Assembly: GCF_003226565.1 (NCBI RefSeq)
Contig: NZ_QKOE01000002.1
Span: 248,001-312,000 of the forward strand
DNA length: 64,000 nucleotides
Reading direction: 5' to 3'
DNA from: Parazoarcus communis SWub3 = DSM 12120
GTDB lineage: Bacteria > Pseudomonadota > Gammaproteobacteria > Burkholderiales > Rhodocyclaceae
A model generated the notes under the pieces. The model was not told the origin of the DNA, made no database searches, and saw only the letters and a program-made list of their open reading frames with translations. Position numbers and translations under genes: made by a program. Below, in pieces: positions 7,577 through 15,833 of the stretch (the stretch's first letter is position 1; each line of letters begins with the position of its first letter).

Positions 7577-8575
7577 TCAGTACTTGGCGAAGTTTGCCGC
7601 GATACGCTGCTGCAGATAGTCGCCTGCGGAGATGGGCGGGTACTTGGCCGCGGGGCCCTGGATCACCGCATTGCGGTTGGCCTGGCAGAAGAAGGCGATG
7701 CTGTAGCGTGCGCCCTGGTACTCGTGCGGCAGCGGGTTGCGCACGCGGTGGAAGTTGGATGGCAGCTGGTCATCGCTCCAGCGCATCAGCATGTCACCGA
7801 TATTGCAGGTGATGACCTCGCTCGATGGTTCGACACTGGTCCAGGCCTGGCCTTCGACCTCCTTGCCCGGGCACACCTGCAGGCCGCCCTGGCCATCGCG
7901 CTGGAACAGCAGGGTCAGGCAATCGAAGTCGGTGTGTGCGCCGGCGCGCCACAGTTCAAGTTTGTCCTTGAATTCGGGCGGAATGGCGTAGTAGTGCAGC
8001 AGGCGCAGTGTGCTCTGGTAGTCGTCGGCTGCCGGGTCGTGGGCGTGGGTGAAAAAATCGCGCTCGAAGCCCAGCTTGTCGGCAAAGCAGGACAGCACCC
8101 GCATGCCCAGTGCCCAGCATTGGTGTTCGAAATCCAGCATCGCGGCACGGAAACCCGGCAGCTCGTCTTCGCTTGGCCACAACCCGTCCATGCGCGGCAG
8201 GGTGATCTGATAGGACTCTTTCTGGTCTGGCGTGCCGGTGGAGGGGCGGACCTGTGCCAGGCTCTCCCAACCGGCGTTGCTGCCCTTTTTCAGTGGATAC
8301 TGTGCCTTGACTGAGGCTGGCAGCGCGAAGAAGCGTTCGGCGTCGGCAAAGGCGCGCCTGACCCGTGCAAGGTCGATGCCGTGGTGCTCGAGCTGGAAAA
8401 AGCCGACGTCCACCGAGGCGCGCCACAATTGTTCCGCGATTTGGGCGCGGCGATGTTCGAAGTCGCTGAGGTCGATGCGGCGGACCTCGCGGTTGGTGGC
8501 CTCGGTGCCGATCGCGCCCATGCGCGATTCCAGCTTCAGTTCGTCAAGGGTGTAAGCGGGGCTGTGCTCATTCAT
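7577..8575 (-). CDS. 2-oxoglutarate/Fe(II) dioxygenase, isopenicillin-N-synthase-like (copy A)
   Basis: The 332-residue soluble enzyme has the double-stranded beta-helix 2OG oxygenase signature: His214-x-Asp216 in HTDFDCLTLLF, a distal His in NFHRV, and the 2OG-binding Arg-x-Ser in ARYSIAFF. The N-terminal DIOX_N part (VDVGFFQLEHHGID) marks the IPNS-like group, which includes thymine 7-hydroxylase. ATG 8575 follows AGGAGC at good spacing; an in-frame upstream ATG at 8653 lies in the leader. The gene is divergent from the binding protein/deaminase pair, has its own sigma-54-like promoter, and carries the same leader RNA. A role in oxidising a nucleobase or side chain is inferred from context only. 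Confidence 0.85.
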   Translation of the reverse strand: MNEHSPAYTLDELKLESRMGAIGTEATNREVRRIDLSDFEHRRAQIAEQLWRASVDVGFFQLEHHGIDLARVRRAFADAERFFALPASVKAQYPLKKGSNAGWESLAQVRPSTGTPDQKESYQITLPRMDGLWPSEDELPGFRAAMLDFEHQCWALGMRVLSCFADKLGFERDFFTHAHDPAADDYQSTLRLLHYYAIPPEFKDKLELWRAGAHTDFDCLTLLFQRDGQGGLQVCPGKEVEGQAWTSVEPSSEVITCNIGDMLMRWSDDQLPSNFHRVRNPLPHEYQGARYSIAFFCQANRNAVIQGPAAKYPPISAGDYLQQRIAANFAKY

Positions 8576-8715
8576 GTCGTGCTCCTGTGGCCTGCCAGGC
8601 CGTATGGGGATGGATGCACGAGCGCCCCTGCATGAAGTAGGGCCGGTCGGCATCGCATCGCCTCTTGAAGAAAATCCGGTCGCGCAGGCAGGGAGGCCCC
8701 GCTACGCACCGGCTC

Positions 8716-8779
8716 CAAGAGCAATTTCCGACCGGCTGGCACCTGAATCGGCGCAGCGGGTGAACGCTTCTACTCTTGC
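8716..8779 (-). ncRNA. Structured leader RNA, copy 1 (candidate NMT1-motif/xanthine riboswitch)
   Basis: On the minus strand the transcript would begin GCAAGAGTAGAAGCGTTCA and, 31 bases later, read GGAAATTGCTCTTG. The 5' CAAGAG can pair with the 3' CTCTTG to close the element. The same two blocks recur, 23 bases apart, in the opposing leader at 9043-9098. Two conserved internal-loop blocks around a variable helix are typical of riboswitches. From memory, and from the gene context (NMT1-type transporter protein, deaminase, molybdenum hydroxylase), I favour the NMT1/xanthine class; I could not run a covariance search. Confidence 0.55.
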
Positions 8780-8788
8780 GATGCATCA

Positions 8789-8804
8789 AGCAGTTTCCGT
8801 TCCA
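8789..8804 (-). promoter_or_regulatory. Sigma-54-like promoter for dioxygenase A
   Basis: The minus strand reads TGGAACG-GAAA-CTGCT, two mismatches from TGGCACG-N4-TTGCW with correct spacing. The -12 GC lies exactly 11 bases before the conserved leader block, the same geometry as in the opposing promoter at 9018. Confidence 0.6.
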
Positions 8805-8967
8805 AGGTGTGTCGTGATGGGATTTCCCGTCAATTCAGGCGATTCAACCCGGGTGGTGGCAGGGAGATGCACCAAGGCAGGTTCCGGATGACGTCTGTTG
8901 CACCAGATCAAGGCGTGCCCTGGCGCGGATGTGCCGGCTGCTCCGGGGTGGGGAAAGGTGGCGCGAT

Positions 8968-9002
8968 CCCCGTGATGCCGCGGCTTGCACGGCATCACGG
9001 GG
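8968..9002. promoter_or_regulatory. 13-bp perfect inverted repeat between the divergent promoters
   Basis: CCCCGTGATGCCG (8968-8980) and CGGCATCACGGGG (8990-9002) are exact complements around a 9-base spacer, 16 bases upstream of the rightward -24 element. It could bind the enhancer-binding activator of the paired sigma-54 promoters, or be an unrelated palindromic repeat. The rest of 8805-9017 contains two TGCACCA half-sites (about 8873 and 8900) and no gene. Confidence 0.5.
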
Positions 9003-9017
9003 CGGACGTACCGGACT

Positions 9018-9033
9018 TGGCACACATGCTGCT
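9018..9033 (+). promoter_or_regulatory. Sigma-54-like promoter for the binding protein/deaminase pair
   Basis: TGGCACA-CATG-CTGCT matches the -24/-12 consensus except for two bases and has correct spacing. Transcription would start near 9043, at the first base of the conserved leader RNA. Confidence 0.65.
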
Positions 9034-9042
9034 ATGGGAGGG

Positions 9043-9098
9043 GCAAGAGTAGAAGCGTTCAGCGTGCCGCCACCCCGGCCGCCCGGAAATTGCTCTTG
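9043..9098 (+). ncRNA. Structured leader RNA, copy 2 (candidate NMT1-motif/xanthine riboswitch)
   Basis: The element begins GCAAGAGTAGAAGCGTTCA and ends GGAAATTGCTCTTG, with CAAGAG/CTCTTG closing pairing. It starts at the predicted +1 and ends 60 bases before the ATG of an NMT1-family binding protein. The blocks are identical to those in the opposing leader (8716-8779), but the sequence between them differs in length and bases, which suggests RNA structure and not a simple operator. A short TGCCG-CGTCA-CGGCA hairpin follows and could belong to the expression platform. Confidence 0.6.
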
Positions 9099-9157
9099 TA
9101 GCCCGGATGCCGCGTCACGGCAGCCGGATTCACAAGTCCATGACTGGAGCGTCCGCC

Positions 9158-10192
9158 ATGAATCGCCGCCATTTTCTCGCCACCCTTCCTGCCTTTGCCA
9201 CCCTCGCCAGCCTGCCCGGCGTGGCGCGTGCCCAGCACGCTGCCGGGCTGACGCCCTTGCGTTTCTCGCTGGATTTCCGCGTCACCAGCCAGACCTCGCC
9301 GTTCTTTCTGGCGCAGAGCAAGGCCTATTACCGTGACGAGGGGCTGGATGTGACCATCGATGTCGGGGCTGGCTCGGTGGCTTCGATCACCCGGATCGCC
9401 ACCGGCGCCTATGATCTGGCGTTGGGCGATCTGTCGGCACTGATCGAGTTTCAGGCCCAGAATCCTGACAGCAACTCGGTGAAGGCGGTTTATCAGTATT
9501 ACAACCGTGCCCCCTTTGCCATCATTGGCCGCAAGGACCGCGGCATCACCAACGACTTTGCCAGCCTGGCCGGCAAGAAGGTGGCCGCTGCCGCGGTCGA
9601 GTCCACCCGCCGCATGTGGCCGATGCTTGCGCGTCACCTGAATCTCGACGTCAAGCTGTTCGAGTGGGTGACCACCGACTTTGCCGTGCGCGACAACGTG
9701 CTGCTGCGTGGCGATGTCGATGCCGCGACCTACTTCCACGATTCCGCGGCGTCGCTGTTTGCACGCATGCCGGAAAAGGAATTCTCGGTGCTCAAGTATG
9801 CCGATACCGGGCTCGATCTCTACGGCAACGCCATTCTGGCCAGCCAGAAGCTGATCGCCGAGCGCCCCCAGGTGGTGGCCGCCTTCCTGCGCGCCACCAA
9901 CCGCGCCTTGCGCGAAACGGTCAGTGATGCTGCGCCTGCACTGGCTGCGATCAAGGCGCGCGAGCCCATCCTCAACATGGAGATGGAAACCGTGCGCTGG
10001 CAGATCACCCGTGACTATGTCGCCGCTGCCGATGCGCGTACCGATGGACTGGGTGCGGTGCGCATGGACCTGGTCGAGCGCCAGATTGCTGCCGTGGCCG
10101 CCACCTTCGATCTCGCCCGTCCGCCGCGTGCCGAGGCGCTGTACGATTTGTCGCTGTTGCCGGCAGCGGCCGAACGCAAGGTGCTGGCATGA
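9158..10192 (+). CDS. ABC transporter substrate-binding protein, NMT1/THI5 family (copy A)
   Basis: The 344-residue periplasmic protein starts MNRRHFLATLPAFATLASL, a Tat-type signal (RRHFL) ending near GVARA. The mature part has the NMT1/THI5-like fold typical of binding proteins for pyrimidine-, purine- or sulfonate-like ligands (FFLAQSKAYYRDEGLDVTIDVGAGS). ATG 9158 follows GGAG at 9 bases; an upstream ATG at 9140 is less likely. Its stop overlaps the deaminase start by four bases (ATGA). No ATPase or permease is adjacent, so it may use the ABC components encoded at 19430-20983. Sigma-54 promoter and leader RNA suggest control by nitrogen status and by a purine-like ligand. Confidence 0.85.
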   Translation: MNRRHFLATLPAFATLASLPGVARAQHAAGLTPLRFSLDFRVTSQTSPFFLAQSKAYYRDEGLDVTIDVGAGSVASITRIATGAYDLALGDLSALIEFQAQNPDSNSVKAVYQYYNRAPFAIIGRKDRGITNDFASLAGKKVAAAAVESTRRMWPMLARHLNLDVKLFEWVTTDFAVRDNVLLRGDVDAATYFHDSAASLFARMPEKEFSVLKYADTGLDLYGNAILASQKLIAERPQVVAAFLRATNRALRETVSDAAPALAAIKAREPILNMEMETVRWQITRDYVAAADARTDGLGAVRMDLVERQIAAVAATFDLARPPRAEALYDLSLLPAAAERKVLA

Positions 10193-10704
10193 GCGGCGCG
10201 GCGCCTGCAGGGCTCCCATCGGAGGCTGCACTGGAAGCGGGCGATGCTCGTTACCTGCGTCGTGCGATTGCGCTTGCCGACGAGGGGCGGACACGTGGCA
10301 ACCGGCCTTTTGGTGCGGTGGTGGTGGGGGCCGATGGCGAGGTACTGGCCGAAGCCTTCTGCAACACCACCGAGACCGGCGACTGTACCTGCCACGCCGA
10401 GACCAATGCGGTGCGCAAGGTCTCACCCCGGTACAGCCGCGAGGTGCTGGCTGGTGCGACCCTGTACTCCTCCGCCGAGCCCTGCGTGATGTGTGCCGGC
10501 GCGATCTTCTGGTCCAACATCGGCCGTGTGGTCTATGGCATCGACGCGGTCCGACTGCGCGTGTTCCGCGGCGAACGCCTGGATCAACGCGATGCCGAGT
10601 TGTCCTGCCGCGACGTGTTCGAGGCGGCACCCAATGGCATCGCCTGCATCGGCCCGGCGCTGATCGACGAGGCCAGTCGTTCCCACCAGGGGGCCTGGAA
10701 GTAG
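10189..10704 (+). CDS. CDA-fold nucleoside/nucleobase deaminase (guanine deaminase-like, copy A)
   Basis: The 171-residue enzyme belongs to the zinc-dependent cytidine-deaminase fold. The catalytic motif CHAETNA supplies the zinc His and catalytic Glu, and PCVMCAGAIFW supplies the two zinc cysteines. The combination of HAETNA with PCxMCxGAIxW resembles Bacillus GuaD-type guanine deaminases and tRNA/nucleobase deaminases. It is translationally coupled to the binding protein. Conversion of guanine to xanthine is the leading guess and would feed a molybdenum hydroxylase, but the substrate is not shown by sequence alone. Confidence 0.85.
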   Translation: MSGAAPAGLPSEAALEAGDARYLRRAIALADEGRTRGNRPFGAVVVGADGEVLAEAFCNTTETGDCTCHAETNAVRKVSPRYSREVLAGATLYSSAEPCVMCAGAIFWSNIGRVVYGIDAVRLRVFRGERLDQRDAELSCRDVFEAAPNGIACIGPALIDEASRSHQGAWK

Positions 10705-10711
10705 GTGAAGG

Positions 10712-10770
10712 GCGGGGGACGAGGCATTCATTGGTACGAATACTGCTAATGAATCGCTGCCCGCCCCCGC
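10712..10770 (+). terminator. Large imperfect stem after the deaminase gene
   Basis: GCGGGGG (10712-10718) can pair with CCCCCGC (10764-10770), and inside it ATTCATT pairs with AATGAAT. It lies within 70 bases of the deaminase stop. There is no T-run, so it may protect or terminate the transcript. Confidence 0.35.
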
Positions 10771-10881
10771 TAGCCGGCCACCAGCCTGCATTCGCACAAG
10801 CTTGATGCACCGGCCTGGGGTGGATCGGTGTGCAGTCGGCAAAGGCTGCGCGATCGTGGTGCCGCAGGCCGGAGGTGTGTG

Positions 10882-11052
10882 ATGCGTTTCGAACTTTTCG
10901 AGCAGGTGCAGCGCTGGAAGCAATCGCTGTTTCCCATCATGGAACCTGACCATGTGGGCGATGAGGCGCAACCGGGTGATGCCAATCCGGCGACCGAGTC
11001 CACCCGGGACGAGGATCTTGCCTACTGGATGCCGTTGTTCCCGCCGTGTTGA
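10882..11052 (+). CDS. Small hypothetical protein (56 aa)
   Basis: The reading frame starts MRFELFEQVQRWKQSLFPIM and has a strong GGAGG ribosome site 7 bases upstream, which supports translation. The product is acidic, with no membrane segment or signal and two C-terminal aromatic/Pro patches (YWMPLFPP). I do not recognise a family. It lies alone between the deaminase and putA on the same strand. Confidence 0.5.
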   Translation: MRFELFEQVQRWKQSLFPIMEPDHVGDEAQPGDANPATESTRDEDLAYWMPLFPPC

Positions 11053-11230
11053 CGGTTCAGGGTCCAGGCTTCGACTTGGGACCAGGCTCGCTGTACGTTG
11101 TCTGCTGGCATGGCATGCCGGCGAATGGTGAGGCGGCCTGGGCTGAGTCCTGAACGAGCGCCGTTCACCCTATCGCAGGATCTGCGACCCTTTTTGGATG
11201 TCCTGTCTGTGGGCATCGTGACCGCACATT

Positions 11231-11274
11231 GTTGCGGATCAAGCTGGTGCTGGTTTGGGTTGTACCTGGTTGCA
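11231..11274 (+). promoter_or_regulatory. GTTGCA-type PutA operator cluster
   Basis: GTTGCG (11231), GTTGTA (11259) and GTTGCA (11269) occur within 44 bases, 65 bases before putA. GTTGCA is the published recognition motif of the E. coli PutA ribbon-helix-helix domain, and this PutA carries that domain, so autoregulation is plausible. The rest of 11053-11338 shows nothing else I can name. Confidence 0.45.
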
Positions 11275-11338
11275 CCTTGGTGGTCGGATCACTACACTCC
11301 GCTGCTTGCCGGTTCCGGTTTGCTTGATGGGGAAGGTA

Positions 11339-14300
11339 ATGAGCACGACAACACTTGGGGTGAAACTGGACGACGCGAGCCGCGAGCGTCTGAAGGCCGC
11401 AGCGCGGCGGATCGACCGCACGCCGCACTGGGTGATCAAGCAGGCCATCTTCAATTACCTGGAGCAACTGGAGCGCGGCGAGGGGCCGGTGTCGTCGGTG
11501 GTGTCCGAGGGCGCTGAGGGCGAGGGGGGTGCAACCGATGTGCCGCATCAGGTCTTCCTCGACTTTGCCGAGCGGGTGCAACCTCAGTCGGTGCTGCGTG
11601 CGGCGATTACCGCAGCCTGGCGCCGTCCGGAGCCCGAGATGGTGCCGATGTTGCTTGATCAGGCGCGCCTGCCCGCCACGATGGCGGCTGCCGCGCATGA
11701 GCTGGCGCGGCGTCTGGCGACCGGCTTGCGGACGCAGAAGCACGCCGGCGGGCGTAGCGGTATGGTGCAGAGCTTGTTGCAGGAGTTCTCGCTGTCTTCC
11801 CAGGAAGGCGTTGCGCTGATGTGTCTGGCAGAGGCCTTGCTGCGCATTCCCGACAAGCCCACCCGGGATGCGCTGATCCGCGACAAGATCGCCAAAGGCA
11901 AATGGCAGACGCACCTTGGTCACAGTCCGTCGATGTTCGTCAATGCGGCCACCTGGGGCTTGCTGCTGACCGGCAAGCTGGTTGCGACCCACAACGAGAC
12001 GGGCCTGTCGTCGGCGCTCAACCGCATGATCGGCAAGAGCGGCGAGCCGCTGATCCGCAAGGGCGTGGACATGGCGATGCGCTTGATGGGCGAGCAGTTC
12101 GTCACCGGAGAGACGATTGCCGCCGCGCTTGCCAATGCTGCTGCCCGTGAGGCCCGCGGCTTCCGCTACTCCTATGACATGCTGGGCGAGGCGGCGCTGA
12201 CCGCGGCCGATGCGCAGCGCTACCTGGCGGCCTACGAGCAGGCCATCCACGCCATCGGCAAGGCCTCGCATGGCCGCGGCATCTACGAGGGGCCGGGGAT
12301 TTCGGTCAAGCTGTCTGCGCTGCATCCGCGCTACAGCCGGGCGCAATATGAGCGTGTGATGGACGAGTTGTACCCGCGTCTGCTCGGGTTGATGGTGCTT
12401 GCCCGTCAGTACGATATCGGCATCAACATCGATGCGGAGGAGGCCGATCGCCTCGAGCTCTCGCTCGATCTGCTCGAGCGTCTGTGTTTCGAGCCCGCGC
12501 TGGCGGGGTGGAATGGCATCGGTTTCGTCATCCAGGCTTATCAGAAGCGTTGTCCCTTCGTCATCGACCATGTCGTCGATCTGGCCCGTCGCAGCCGTCA
12601 CCGGCTGATGATCCGCCTGGTCAAGGGCGCCTATTGGGACAGCGAAATCAAGCTGGCACAGGTACAGGGTCTGGAGGGCTACCCGGTCTACACGCGCAAG
12701 GCCTATACCGATCTCTCCTATCTGGCCTGCGCCCGCCGTTTGCTGGCCGTGCCGGAGGTGATCTATCCGCAGTTCGCCACCCACAACGCGCATACGCTGG
12801 CGGCCATCCACCAACTGGCCGGGCAGAACTACTATCCGGGCCAGTACGAGTTCCAGTGCCTGCACGGCATGGGGGAGCCCTTGTATGAACAGGTCGTCGG
12901 GCCGCTGGCCGAGGGCAAGCTCGCACGACCGTGCCGCATCTATGCGCCGGTCGGCAGCCACGAAACCTTGCTGGCCTATCTGGTCCGCCGCCTGCTGGAG
13001 AACGGCGCCAACACCTCCTTCGTCAATCGGATTGCCGATCCGGCAGTGCCCATCGACGAACTGGTGGCCGATCCGGTCGAGGTGGTCGAGCATCTTGCCC
13101 GTACCGAGGGTGGCCTGGGTTTGCCGCATCCTCGCATCCCTTTGCCGCGTGCCTTGTATGGGGCTGTCCGGGTCAATTCGGCAGGTCTGGATCTGGTCAA
13201 TGAGCATCGTCTGGCTTCGCTGTCGGCGGCCTTGCTCAATAGTGCGGAGAACACCTGGGAGGCCGTCCCCCTGCTTGGCGCAGCACTGGATGCCGGCGGC
13301 GACTGGCGTGCTGTGGTGAATCCGGCGGATGCGCGTGATGAGGTGGGCAAGGTACGCGAGGCGACGACGGCCGAGGTCGACCGGGCCGTGCAGTGTGCGG
13401 TGGAGGCTGGACCGATGTGGCAGTCGACACCCCCCGCGGGACGGGCCGCGATTCTCGAGGCCGCCGCCGACTGCATGGAGGGCGGAATGCAGCCCTTGAT
13501 GGGCCTGCTGGTGCGTGAAGCCGGCAAGACCTTTGCCAACGCGGCGGCCGAGGTGCGCGAGGCGGTGGACTTCCTGCGCTACTACGCGGCGCAGGTGCGC
13601 CAGCATTTTGCCAACGACAGTCACCGTCCGCTGGGGCCGGTGGTCTGCATCAGCCCGTGGAATTTCCCGCTGGCGATCTTTACCGGGCAGATTGCGGCGG
13701 CGCTGGCGGCGGGCAATACCGTGCTGGCCAAGCCCGCCGAGCAGACGCCCCTGATCGCGGCGCAGGCAGTACGCATCCTGCTGCAGGCCGGGGTGCCGGA
13801 AGGCGTGGTGCAACTGCTGCCTGGCCAGGGTGAAACCGTGGGTGCGCAGCTGACTGTCGATGCCCGCGTACGTGGCGTCATGTTCACCGGTTCGACCGCG
13901 GTGGCCCGTATCCTGCAGCGCACGCTTGCCGGGCGTCTGGATGGACAGGGGCGCCCCCTGCCACTGATTGCCGAGACCGGCGGGCTGAACGCGATGATCG
14001 TCGATTCATCGGCCTTGGCCGAGCAGGTTGTCGGTGACGTGATCGTGTCCGCCTTCGACAGCGCCGGCCAGCGTTGTTCGGCGTTACGAGTGTTATGCGT
14101 ACAGGAAGACATCGCCGACCGGGTGATCGAGATGCTCAAGGGGGCCATGGCGGAATATCGCATCGGCAACCCCGAACGTCTTGCGGTGGATGTCGGCCCG
14201 GTCATCGATGCCGAGGCGCGCGACGCGATTGAAGGCCATATCCGGGACATGCGCGATGCCGGCCTGCGCATATTCCAGTGTGCCCGGATCGAGGATCAGG

Positions 14301-15286
14301 ACATCGAACGTGGCACTTACGTGCTGCCGACCTTGATCGAGCTCGACAGTCTCGATCAACTGACGCGCGAGGTCTTCGGGCCGGTGCTGCACGTGTTGCG
14401 GTATCCGCGTCAGTCACTGGATGCCGTTGTCGACCAGATCAACGCGGCGGGCTATGGGCTGACGCTGGGCGTGCATACCCGTATCGACGAAACCATTGCC
14501 CGTGTGGTGGATCGGGCCCATGTCGGCAATATTTATGTCAATCGCAATATGGTGGGGGCGGTGGTCGGGGTACAGCCTTTCGGTGGTGAAGGCTTGTCGG
14601 GAACCGGGCCGAAGGCGGGCGGGCCGCTCTATCTCTACCGCCTGCTGGCAACACGTCCGGCCGCCTCGGTGATGGCGGCGCTTGCCGTCGATACCGTGGA
14701 GGACGCGCAAGCATCCTCACGCCGGGAGGCGCTGATGGCACCGCTCGCGGCCTTGTGCGCCTGGGCCGGCGCTGGGCAGCGTTCCCATCTTGCTGCGGTG
14801 TGCGAACGCTTTGCTGCAGCGTCGCCGTCCGGACAGGTCCGCACCCTGACCGGGCCGACCGGCGAGCGCAACACCTACATGCTGCTGCCGCGTGAGCGGG
14901 TGCTGTGTCTGGCAAGCGACGAAGGCGACCGGCTGGTGCAGTTGGCGGCTGTACTGGCGACGGGCGCTTGCGCGGTGTGGCCGGCCGATGGTGCCGCGCG
15001 GGCGCTGCATGCCACGCTGCCGGAGTCGGTGAGGGCACGTGTTGCCCTTGTGGCCGACTGGCTTGAGGAGGGCCTTGCCTTCGATGTGGTGCTGCACCAC
15101 GGCGATGCTGACCAACTGCATGCGCTCTCGCTGCAGCTCGCCGACCGTCCCGGCGCCATCGTGTCCTTGCACGGGCATGGCCGGGGCGAGGACGCGATGG
15201 CGCTCGAGCGCCTGCTGATCGAGCGTGCCGTGAGCCTCAACACCGCGGCGGCGGGCGGCAACGCCAGTCTGATGACGATCGGTTGA
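11339..15286 (+). CDS. putA: Trifunctional proline dehydrogenase / P5C dehydrogenase / repressor
   Basis: PutA oxidises proline to glutamate in two steps and, in trifunctional forms, represses its own operon. The 1315-residue product has an N-terminal ribbon-helix-helix DNA-binding domain (residues 3-48, TTLGVKLDDASRERLKAA), an FAD-dependent proline dehydrogenase barrel (about 190-480), and an aldehyde dehydrogenase domain (about 560-1020) with the ETGG glutamate and catalytic Cys913 in GQRCSA. A C-terminal ALDH-like tail follows, as in long PutA proteins. ATG 11339 follows GGGGAAGG. No putP transporter is adjacent. The gene converges on the deaminase at 15315, separating the two halves of the nucleobase region. 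Confidence 0.96.
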   Translation: MSTTTLGVKLDDASRERLKAAARRIDRTPHWVIKQAIFNYLEQLERGEGPVSSVVSEGAEGEGGATDVPHQVFLDFAERVQPQSVLRAAITAAWRRPEPEMVPMLLDQARLPATMAAAAHELARRLATGLRTQKHAGGRSGMVQSLLQEFSLSSQEGVALMCLAEALLRIPDKPTRDALIRDKIAKGKWQTHLGHSPSMFVNAATWGLLLTGKLVATHNETGLSSALNRMIGKSGEPLIRKGVDMAMRLMGEQFVTGETIAAALANAAAREARGFRYSYDMLGEAALTAADAQRYLAAYEQAIHAIGKASHGRGIYEGPGISVKLSALHPRYSRAQYERVMDELYPRLLGLMVLARQYDIGINIDAEEADRLELSLDLLERLCFEPALAGWNGIGFVIQAYQKRCPFVIDHVVDLARRSRHRLMIRLVKGAYWDSEIKLAQVQGLEGYPVYTRKAYTDLSYLACARRLLAVPEVIYPQFATHNAHTLAAIHQLAGQNYYPGQYEFQCLHGMGEPLYEQVVGPLAEGKLARPCRIYAPVGSHETLLAYLVRRLLENGANTSFVNRIADPAVPIDELVADPVEVVEHLARTEGGLGLPHPRIPLPRALYGAVRVNSAGLDLVNEHRLASLSAALLNSAENTWEAVPLLGAALDAGGDWRAVVNPADARDEVGKVREATTAEVDRAVQCAVEAGPMWQSTPPAGRAAILEAAADCMEGGMQPLMGLLVREAGKTFANAAAEVREAVDFLRYYAAQVRQHFANDSHRPLGPVVCISPWNFPLAIFTGQIAAALAAGNTVLAKPAEQTPLIAAQAVRILLQAGVPEGVVQLLPGQGETVGAQLTVDARVRGVMFTGSTAVARILQRTLAGRLDGQGRPLPLIAETGGLNAMIVDSSALAEQVVGDVIVSAFDSAGQRCSALRVLCVQEDIADRVIEMLKGAMAEYRIGNPERLAVDVGPVIDAEARDAIEGHIRDMRDAGLRIFQCARIEDQDIERGTYVLPTLIELDSLDQLTREVFGPVLHVLRYPRQSLDAVVDQINAAGYGLTLGVHTRIDETIARVVDRAHVGNIYVNRNMVGAVVGVQPFGGEGLSGTGPKAGGPLYLYRLLATRPAASVMAALAVDTVEDAQASSRREALMAPLAALCAWAGAGQRSHLAAVCERFAAASPSGQVRTLTGPTGERNTYMLLPRERVLCLASDEGDRLVQLAAVLATGACAVWPADGAARALHATLPESVRARVALVADWLEEGLAFDVVLHHGDADQLHALSLQLADRPGAIVSLHGHGRGEDAMALERLLIERAVSLNTAAAGGNASLMTIG

Positions 15287-15314
15287 GCGCCTGCCGTGTT
15301 GATGGCGGGGCGGT

Positions 15315-15833
15315 TCAGCCGCCTCGCGTCGCCCAGAAGCCGCGCTGCATCGCGACGGTTTCGGCAATGATCTCCTCGACCGGTCCGATCAGCTCGACCG
15401 GCTTCTGGCAGTGGTCGAACACATAGCGTGAGGGCACGCTCATGGTCGGATTCTCGGCATGGTTGCCGGTCTCCTGCAGCAGCTGATGCTCGCTCATGCC
15501 ATACACCACGCGGCCGATATTGGCCCAGTAGGCGGTGCCGGCACACATGCAGCAGGGTTCGACCGCGGTGTACAAGGTGCAGCCCCACAGGAATTCAGCG
15601 CTGAAGTTGCTGGCGGCCACCCGGGCCAGCGTGGCTTCGGCATGGTTGACGGTGTCGATATTGCATTGTTCGAGCAGCACCGTCTCCTGGTCCGGGCCGA
15701 CCAGCACCGCACCGAAAGGATGATGACCCAGGGTGATCGCGCGCCGGGCGACGTCGTTGGAGCGGCGCAGGTGGCGAATCATCTGTTCGCGGGTGGGGGT
15801 GAGACCTTGCGGCGGAAGGGCGATTGCGCTCAT
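15315..15833 (-). CDS. CDA-fold deaminase (copy B), last gene of the hydroxylase operon
   Basis: The 172-residue zinc enzyme has the catalytic HAEATLA motif and zinc ligands in PCCMCAGTAYW. It is a divergent relative of the deaminase at 10189; both share the GxxxFWAN/SNIGRVVYG-type stretch after the zinc cysteines. Its start overlaps the stop of the [2Fe-2S] subunit gene (ATGA), so it is co-translated with the hydroxylase subunits and probably acts on the same substrate series. The substrate is unknown; an aminopurine or aminopyrimidine is likely. Confidence 0.83.
   Translation of the reverse strand: MSAIALPPQGLTPTREQMIRHLRRSNDVARRAITLGHHPFGAVLVGPDQETVLLEQCNIDTVNHAEATLARVAASNFSAEFLWGCTLYTAVEPCCMCAGTAYWANIGRVVYGMSEHQLLQETGNHAENPTMSVPSRYVFDHCQKPVELIGPVEEIIAETVAMQRGFWATRGG

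Noticed and set aside
11165-13813. 882-codon minus-strand open frame
   Set aside because: It is the antisense shadow of putA, a common effect in GC-rich genes; its codons and residues are not protein-like.
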